Positions 15,478 to 20,419 of a stretch of DNA of 20,419 nucleotides are shown piece after piece (the stretch's first letter is position 1; each line of letters opens with the position of its first letter). The DNA is from Halieaceae bacterium UBA6060 (GTDB taxonomy: Bacteria > Pseudomonadota > Gammaproteobacteria > Pseudomonadales > Halieaceae). The position numbers and the translations under genes are program-made. Where the stretch lies: positions 1 through 20,419 of the forward strand of contig DIYG01000030.1 in assembly GCA_002428935.1 (NCBI GenBank), read 5' to 3'. The notes beneath the pieces were generated by a model, which was not told where the DNA came from, did not search any database, and saw only the letters and a program-made list of their open reading frames with translations.

Positions 15478-15506
15478 GTGAAATCCGGGGGGCCAATCGC
15501 TATCAT
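15478..15506 (+). promoter_or_regulatory. Candidate metG promoter
   Basis: GTGAAA (15478-15483), a 17-base spacer, and TATCAT (15501-15506) form a plausible sigma-70 promoter. The -10 matches five of six bases. The predicted start near 15513 lies downstream of the GTG at 15478 and the ATG at 15505, so it favours ATG 15538 as the metG start. Confidence 0.5.
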
Positions 15507-15537
15507 GGCGCGCCCTCACCCAGCGGATTTCAGCACC

Positions 15538-17577
15538 ATGACGCAAGCACGGCGGCGCATTCTGGTAACCAGCGCCCTGCCCTACGCCAACGGCCCCCTG
15601 CACCTTGGACACATGCTCGAACAGGTGCAAACCGATATCTGGGTGCGCTTCCAGCGCTCCCGAGGCCACGAGTGCTACTACGTGTGCGCCGACGACGCTC
15701 ACGGCACGGCGATCATGCTTACCGCCGAAAGACTGGGTATCACGCCCGAAGAGCAAATTGATCGTATCCGCGTTGAGCACGCCAAGGACTCGGCGGACTT
15801 TGCCATCAGCTTCGATAACTTCCACAGCACACACTCGGAAGAGACACGCCGCTGGAGCGAAGTCATCTACGAGCGTCTTAAAGCCAATGAACACATTGCG
15901 GCACGGGATATCACTCAGGCTTACGACCCGGAGAAAGGGCTTTTCCTGGCGGATCGCTTTATCAAAGGCACCTGCCCCAACTGCAAGACCCCAGACCAGT
16001 ACGGCGACAACTGTGAAGCCTGTGGGGCCACCTATTCACCCGCTGAACTTATCGACGCGGTTTCTGCGCTATCTGGTGCGAAACCGGTGGAGCGGGAGTC
16101 GCGGCATCTGTTCTTTCGCCTACCGCTCTTCGCAGACATGCTCCGCGAATGGATTGATTCAGGTTCTCTCCAGGGGCCCGTGGCCAACAAACTCCGAGAG
16201 TGGACCGACTCAGAACTCCAGGAATGGGACATCAGCCGAGACGCACCCTACTTTGGCTTCGAGATTCCCGGTGAGCCAGACAAGTACTTTTATGTCTGGC
16301 TAGACGCTCCCGTGGGATACATGGGCAGCTTTGAAGACTTCTGTTCGCGCAGTGGCGTGAATTTCGATGACTTCTGGCAGATTGGCCAAGACACGGAGTT
16401 GTATCACTTCATCGGCAAAGACATCATAAATTTCCACGGTCTGTTCTGGCCGGCGATACTCCATTCTGCAGGGCTACGAACCCCCACCGGTGTCTTTGTC
16501 CACGGGTTCCTAACGGTGAACGGCACGAAGATGTCCAAAAGCCGGGGCACCTTCGTCAACGCGCGGCATTACCTGGAACACCTGGACCCCGAATATCTGC
16601 GCTATTACTTCGCTGCCAAACTCGGTGCCGGCGTCGATGATATCGACCTAAATCTCGAAGACTTCGTACAACGGGTTAACTCAGATGTTGTCGGCAAGGT
16701 GGTCAATATCGCCAGTCGCTGCTCAGGTTTTCTGCGCAAGGGTTTTGACAACCGCACATCGGCCACCGTTTCGGAACCCGCCCTCTATGAACGGTTTGTC
16801 GTCACCTCAGACGACATCGCCAAAGCCTATGAAGGGCGAGAATTCAGCCGCGCCGTACGCCTGATCATGGAACTGGCAGACCTGGCAAACCAATACATCG
16901 ATGAACACAAACCCTGGCAACTGGTAAAAGATCCCGAGCAGAGTCAGCAGGTTCAGGATGTCTGCAGCACAGGCATCAACTGCTTCCGTATGCTGATGAT
17001 CTACCTGCAACCGATCTTGCCTAGCATGGCCGAGCGGGCCGCTGTATACCTGAACTCCACGCTGACTTGGGAAGAGCTACCCCGGCAACTGCTCAATCAC
17101 AACCTCGCCAAGTTCAAACCCCTGATGCAGCGGGTGGACCCCAAAGCCGTTAAAGCGATGATCGAAAGCAATCAGGTCGCGGAAAAGACTACGGCCATCG
17201 ACCCTCCCGCGGGTAAAGCGGCGAAGACCGGTAAGTCTTCAGAAGCTGCATCCATCAGCATCGATGACTTCCAGAAGGTGGATCTACGAGTTGCGCGTAT
17301 TGACGCTGCCGCAGCCGTCGAAGGGGCCGACAAATTGCTCGCTCTGCAGCTGGATCTGGGTGACCTGGGCAAACGTCAGGTTTTCTCCGGCATCAAGAGC
17401 GCCTACGACCCGGAGTCCCTGGTCGGTCGCTTGACCGTTGTGGTCGCCAATTTGGCACCGCGCAAAATGCGCTTTGGCGTATCCGAGGGCATGGTGTTGG
17501 CTGCGGGCGAAGGCGATACAGATATCTTCCTGCTGTCACCCGACAGTGGCGCCCAACCCGGCATGCGCGTGACTTGA
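15538..17577 (+). CDS. metG: Methionyl-tRNA synthetase
   Basis: The 679-residue enzyme charges tRNA-Met with methionine. The class I signature 'HLGH' is at 22-25. The zinc knuckle cysteines fall in 'CPNC' and 'CEAC' near 146-162. 'KMSKSRG' is near 332. 'DPEYLRYYFAAKLG' follows, and the C-terminal tRNA-binding (EMAP-II-like) domain runs from about 575 ('KVDLRVARID', 'GFVSEG'-type region 'FGVSEGMVLAAG') to the end. Length matches the E. coli and Pseudomonas dimeric enzymes of about 677 residues. The ATG at 15538 gives the family N terminus ('RRILVTSALPYANGPLHLGH'); an upstream GTG at 15478 and ATG at 15505 overlap the likely promoter. It is divergent from mrp and followed by rnfABC after 190 bases. 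Confidence 0.97.
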   Translation: MTQARRRILVTSALPYANGPLHLGHMLEQVQTDIWVRFQRSRGHECYYVCADDAHGTAIMLTAERLGITPEEQIDRIRVEHAKDSADFAISFDNFHSTHSEETRRWSEVIYERLKANEHIAARDITQAYDPEKGLFLADRFIKGTCPNCKTPDQYGDNCEACGATYSPAELIDAVSALSGAKPVERESRHLFFRLPLFADMLREWIDSGSLQGPVANKLREWTDSELQEWDISRDAPYFGFEIPGEPDKYFYVWLDAPVGYMGSFEDFCSRSGVNFDDFWQIGQDTELYHFIGKDIINFHGLFWPAILHSAGLRTPTGVFVHGFLTVNGTKMSKSRGTFVNARHYLEHLDPEYLRYYFAAKLGAGVDDIDLNLEDFVQRVNSDVVGKVVNIASRCSGFLRKGFDNRTSATVSEPALYERFVVTSDDIAKAYEGREFSRAVRLIMELADLANQYIDEHKPWQLVKDPEQSQQVQDVCSTGINCFRMLMIYLQPILPSMAERAAVYLNSTLTWEELPRQLLNHNLAKFKPLMQRVDPKAVKAMIESNQVAEKTTAIDPPAGKAAKTGKSSEAASISIDDFQKVDLRVARIDAAAAVEGADKLLALQLDLGDLGKRQVFSGIKSAYDPESLVGRLTVVVANLAPRKMRFGVSEGMVLAAGEGDTDIFLLSPDSGAQPGMRVT

Positions 17578-17628
17578 CCTCTATCAAACATCGCGTTCAT
17601 CGGTGCTAGGAACACATTGTTGAAACGC

Positions 17629-17767
17629 TACAATCTGCCTACCATGCAGTTTCGGAGTCCGGCCCTGGGGTCGGGCCACGGAAAAGGTGGGCGCAACGCC
17701 GCGCTCGAGGTACACCAGGTAGATTCCCCCAGTTTTTCTAGGGGTTTCCCGCACTGCGATTGAGTCT
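17629..17767 (+). promoter_or_regulatory. Possible promoter and structured leader of the rnf operon
   Basis: The 190-base gap between metG and rnfA contains a TACAAT (17629-17634) that could be a -10, without a good -35. Two short hairpins follow. GGCCC/GGGCC (17661-17665 with 17673-17677) can be extended by three pairs across a 2-base bulge. CCCC/GGGG (17727-17730 with 17741-17744) lies close to the start codon. Neither is followed by a T-run as in an intrinsic terminator. The ribosome site before rnfA is weak, so structure here could affect translation; this is inference. Confidence 0.3.
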
Positions 17768-18346
17768 ATGTTGGCGGATTACTCACTGCTGTTGATTGGC
17801 GCCATCCTGGTCAACAATTTTGTCCTGGTACAGTTTTTGGGTCTGTGCCCGTTCATGGGTGTGTCCAACAAGCTGGAAACCGCCATGGGCATGTCCATGG
17901 CCACCACCTTCGTTCTTACCCTCGCTTCGGCCTGTAGCCACCTTACCTACCAGTATCTGCTCTTACCCCTGGGGCTTGGTTACCTGAAGACCATTGCCTT
18001 TATTCTGGTGATCGCTGTTGTAGTGCAGTTCACGGAAATGGTCGTGCGCAAAAGCAGCCCGCTTCTGCACCGGGTCCTTGGGGTGTACCTACCGCTGATT
18101 ACTACAAACTGCGCGGTGCTCGGTGTCGCCCTGCTCAATCTCAACAAGAGCCACAGTTTTATGGAGGCGCTCCTGTATGGCTTCGGCGCAGCCCTGGGGT
18201 TTTCGCTGGTGCTTGTATTGTTCGCCGCCATGCGCGAGCGCATCGCCGCCGCCGATGTACCCACACCCTTTTCCGGGGCAGCGATAGGTATGGTTACGGC
18301 GGGGCTCATGTCCCTGGCCTTTATGGGCTTCGCCGGGCTGGTGTGA
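17768..18346 (+). CDS. rnfA: Electron transport complex subunit RnfA (RsxA)
   Basis: The 192-residue inner-membrane protein is a core subunit of the Rnf complex, which couples ferredoxin/NADH electron transfer to ion movement; in E. coli the homologous Rsx complex resets SoxR. It aligns throughout with E. coli RsxA: 'VNNFVLVQFLGLCPFMGVS', 'LETAMGMSMATTFVLTLAS', 'FILVIAVVVQFTEMVVRKSS', 'LITTNCAVLGVALLN', 'GLMSLAFMGFAGL'. Six membrane segments are expected, and the cysteines in 'GLCPF' and 'TTNCAV' match those implicated in an intramembrane cluster. The ribosome site is weak. rnfB starts one base after the stop. Confidence 0.96.
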   Translation: MLADYSLLLIGAILVNNFVLVQFLGLCPFMGVSNKLETAMGMSMATTFVLTLASACSHLTYQYLLLPLGLGYLKTIAFILVIAVVVQFTEMVVRKSSPLLHRVLGVYLPLITTNCAVLGVALLNLNKSHSFMEALLYGFGAALGFSLVLVLFAAMRERIAAADVPTPFSGAAIGMVTAGLMSLAFMGFAGLV

Positions 18347-18347
18347 C

Positions 18348-18953
18348 GTGGTCGCTGAGCTGATTGCCAATCACCCCATGCTCGCTGCCACGGCCGCGAT
18401 GCTGGGCCTGGGCGCGGCCTTTGGTAGCCTCCTCGGATTTGCTTCCATCCGCTTTCGCGCCGATGGCAATCCCATCGCCGATCAGGTCAATGCCATTTTG
18501 CCCCAGACCCAATGTGGCCAGTGTGGCTATCCAGGGTGTCGTCCCTACGCGGAAGCTATCGCCGAGGGTGAGGCCATCAACAAATGCCCCCCCGGCGGCG
18601 AAGCGGGCATCCAGGCCCTGGCGGATCTCCTTGATGTGGAGCCCTTACCCCTGGATGCGGAGCACGGTGAAGAGTCCGTAAAGGCCGTAGCTTTTATCGT
18701 CGAAGACGACTGCATCGGCTGCACAAAGTGTATCCAGGCTTGCCCGGTCGATGCCATTGTGGGCGCAGCCAAACAAATGCACACGGTCATAGAAGCCGAA
18801 TGTACCGGCTGCGATCTCTGCGTAGACCCCTGCCCCGTGGATTGCATTGAAATGCATCCCAGGGATCACGGCCTCGCCGATTGGCACTGGCAATTGCCCG
18901 CGGCAAACGTTGGCCCTGTGATCATCGCCAGCGACCGCGGCCAGGCCGCATGA
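18348..18953 (+). CDS. rnfB: Electron transport complex subunit RnfB (RsxB)
   Basis: The 201-residue protein has one N-terminal membrane anchor (about 9-30) followed by Fe-S domains. The first is 'CGQCGYPGCRPYAEAI' with a further Cys in 'NKCPPGG', the RnfB-specific [4Fe-4S] domain. Two ferredoxin-type sites follow: 'CIGCTKCIQACPVDAIVG' near 124 and 'CTGCDLCVDPCPVDCIEM' near 154. All expected cysteines are present. It would pass electrons between ferredoxin and the membrane part of Rnf. The start is a GTG one base after the rnfA stop, and the stop overlaps the rnfC start (ATGA), so the three genes are coupled. Confidence 0.96.
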   Translation: MVAELIANHPMLAATAAMLGLGAAFGSLLGFASIRFRADGNPIADQVNAILPQTQCGQCGYPGCRPYAEAIAEGEAINKCPPGGEAGIQALADLLDVEPLPLDAEHGEESVKAVAFIVEDDCIGCTKCIQACPVDAIVGAAKQMHTVIEAECTGCDLCVDPCPVDCIEMHPRDHGLADWHWQLPAANVGPVIIASDRGQAA

Positions 18954-20419
18954 GACGCGTCCATGACTTTCACGGCGGCGTGTTTCCGCCGGAGCGCAAG
19001 ACCCTGTCCAATGGCAGTCCCATCCGGCGCGCGGCGATTGCCGAGGAGTTGGTCATTCCCCTGGCCCAGCACATCGGCCCACCTGCTAAAGCGATCGTCG
19101 AGGCCGGCGATATGGTCCTTGGCGGGCAGCGCTTGACGGACCTTTCCGGTCTTCCGGTTCACGCCCCAACCTCCGGTAGCATCGTTGCCTGTGAAGACCG
19201 GGTACTGCCCCACGCATCGGGGCTCTCAGGACCGTGCATTGTCCTGCGCAGCGACGGGGAAGATCGCTGGCAAACCCTGGAGCCCATTGAGGACTACACG
19301 GCGGTACCGGCAGACACGCTGATCGATCACTTGTTCGCCGCAGGCATTGCCGGTTTGGGCGGCGCCGGTTTTCCCACCGCCCGCAAACTTCCTCGAGGCG
19401 GCAGCCACCCCATAGAGACGCTGATCATCAATGGCACCGAGTGCGAGCCCTACATCACGGCGGACGATGTGCTGATGCGGGAACGGGCCGTGGAGATCAT
19501 CTCTGGGGTTGAAATCCTGATGCACCTCACGAACCCCAGGGAAATCCTTATTGGGGTGGAGGACAACAAACCCGAGGCCATTGCCGCTTTGCGCTCGGCC
19601 GTCGAAACCCATGGCGAGAAAGTCGATGGGAACACGCCGGAAATAACAGTGGTGGTGTTTCCCACGAAGTATCCCTCCGGCGGGGAAAAACAACTCATTG
19701 AAATTTTGACGGGGAAACAAGTACCCAGCGGTGGACTCCCGGCCCAGATCGGTATCCTCTGCCAAAACGTTGGAACCGCCGTGGCCATTCACGACGCGGT
19801 AAAACGAGGCCGCCCCCTGGTGAGCCGAATCACCACCGTTACGGGAGAGGCCGTCGCGCAACCGGGCAATTTCGAAGTGCTCTTGGGAACGCCCATGGGC
19901 GATCTCCTGAACGAAGCGGGATGCTCCATCAATACAACGGAGTCTTCCGAGTCCACCGAGGCCATGCGCCTTATTATGGGCGGCCCCATGATGGGCGTTA
20001 CCCTACCCGACGCGGCCAGCCCAGTGGTAAAGACCACCAACTGCCTGCTGGTTCCTGGGGTCGGAGAATTAGCCGAACCGTCGGCTGCGCAGGCCTGTAT
20101 CCGCTGTGGTCTTTGCGCCGAAGCCTGCCCCGCCCGGCTTTTACCTCAACAGCTGTACTGGTTCGCCCGTGCCCAGGATCACGAGCGTCTCGAAGAGCAC
20201 CATCTCTTTGACTGCATCGAGTGCGGCGCCTGCTCCTATGTGTGCCCCAGTCATATTCCCCTCGTGCAGTACTACCGAGCGTCGAAAGCTGCTGTGCTTC
20301 AACAGCGTGCGGAGAATGCGAAGTCTGACCACGCGCGAGACCGTTTTGAGGCGCGTCAGGAACGTCTGGAGCGGCAGGCCGCAGCCAAGGAAGCCAAACG
20401 AGCCGCGCGGAAGCGGGCC
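18950..20419 (+). CDS. rnfC: Electron transport complex subunit RnfC (RsxC), cut by window edge
   Basis: The frame is open from ATG 18950 for 490 codons to the end of the window. The protein starts with the family 'FHGGVFPPERKTLS'. It carries the flavin/NADH-binding region 'GLGGAGFPTARKL' near 135 and 'INGTECEPYITADD' near 163, then 'KYPSGGEKQL' near 241. Two [4Fe-4S] motifs, 'CIRCGLCAEACP' (about 383) and 'CIECGACSYVCPS' (about 422), follow. RnfC is the peripheral NADH-oxidising/reducing subunit. After about residue 450 the sequence becomes Arg/Glu/Lys/Ala/Gln-rich, the beginning of the long charged C-terminal tail typical of gammaproteobacterial RnfC. The start overlaps the rnfB stop by four bases. 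The tail length and the following rnfDGE genes cannot be seen. Confidence 0.95.
   Translation, partial: MRRVHDFHGGVFPPERKTLSNGSPIRRAAIAEELVIPLAQHIGPPAKAIVEAGDMVLGGQRLTDLSGLPVHAPTSGSIVACEDRVLPHASGLSGPCIVLRSDGEDRWQTLEPIEDYTAVPADTLIDHLFAAGIAGLGGAGFPTARKLPRGGSHPIETLIINGTECEPYITADDVLMRERAVEIISGVEILMHLTNPREILIGVEDNKPEAIAALRSAVETHGEKVDGNTPEITVVVFPTKYPSGGEKQLIEILTGKQVPSGGLPAQIGILCQNVGTAVAIHDAVKRGRPLVSRITTVTGEAVAQPGNFEVLLGTPMGDLLNEAGCSINTTESSESTEAMRLIMGGPMMGVTLPDAASPVVKTTNCLLVPGVGELAEPSAAQACIRCGLCAEACPARLLPQQLYWFARAQDHERLEEHHLFDCIECGACSYVCPSHIPLVQYYRASKAAVLQQRAENAKSDHARDRFEARQERLERQAAAKEAKRAARKRA

Noticed and set aside
19226..19861. A 211-codon open frame on the minus strand
   Set aside because: It lies antisense to the conserved core of rnfC, which is open to the window edge; no family features.
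1..20419. tRNA genes, insertion sequences, phage genes, CRISPR arrays and toxin-antitoxin pairs
   Set aside because: Coding genes fill nearly all the window and no repeats, transposase or small paired genes of this kind were seen.

Overview
The window looks like a chromosomal segment of a marine gammaproteobacterium. GC is moderately high, and two gene blocks resemble ones familiar from Pseudomonas and relatives: purM-purN divergent from DUF2066-perM-hda, and dcd-mrp divergent from metG followed by rnfABC. The overall mix fits a Halieaceae/OM60-NOR5-type bacterium (Congregibacter, Haliea and relatives). That placement is a judgement from protein character, not a search. I see no tRNA or rRNA genes, insertion sequences, integrases, phage genes or CRISPR arrays, and no gene-free stretch longer than about 210 bases.

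Left part (1-3074): the start of an exported S9-family peptidase runs off the left edge on the minus strand. Upstream of it, also on the minus strand, is a divergent member of the PTPS/QueD fold. It keeps three zinc-type histidines but appears to lack the catalytic cysteine and other key residues. Across a 209-base divergent intergenic region lies an NADP-type short-chain dehydrogenase. It is translationally coupled (1-base overlap) to a YhhQ-family transporter, whose characterised relatives import queuosine precursors. These three genes may form a pterin or deazapurine module; this is the least conventional part of the window.

Middle part (3075-8288): a fused indolepyruvate ferredoxin oxidoreductase and a leucine-dehydrogenase-type enzyme form a minus-strand operon. 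An Lrp/AsnC regulator is read divergently from it. An AT-rich 17-base inverted repeat between them is a good operator candidate. Together they would oxidatively deaminate amino acids and convert the 2-oxoacids to acyl-CoA, giving NADH and reduced ferredoxin.

Right part (8333-20419) is mostly housekeeping. A tightly overlapped minus-strand operon (DUF2066 protein, PerM-type permease, Hda) is divergent from purM-purN and a DUF3108 protein. Then come dcd and a short Mrp/ApbC Fe-S carrier (minus strand), metG (plus strand), and rnfA-rnfB-rnfC, with rnfC cut by the right edge. Rnf links ferredoxin and NADH pools at the membrane, so it could in principle exchange electrons with the ferredoxin-dependent oxidoreductase in the middle part.
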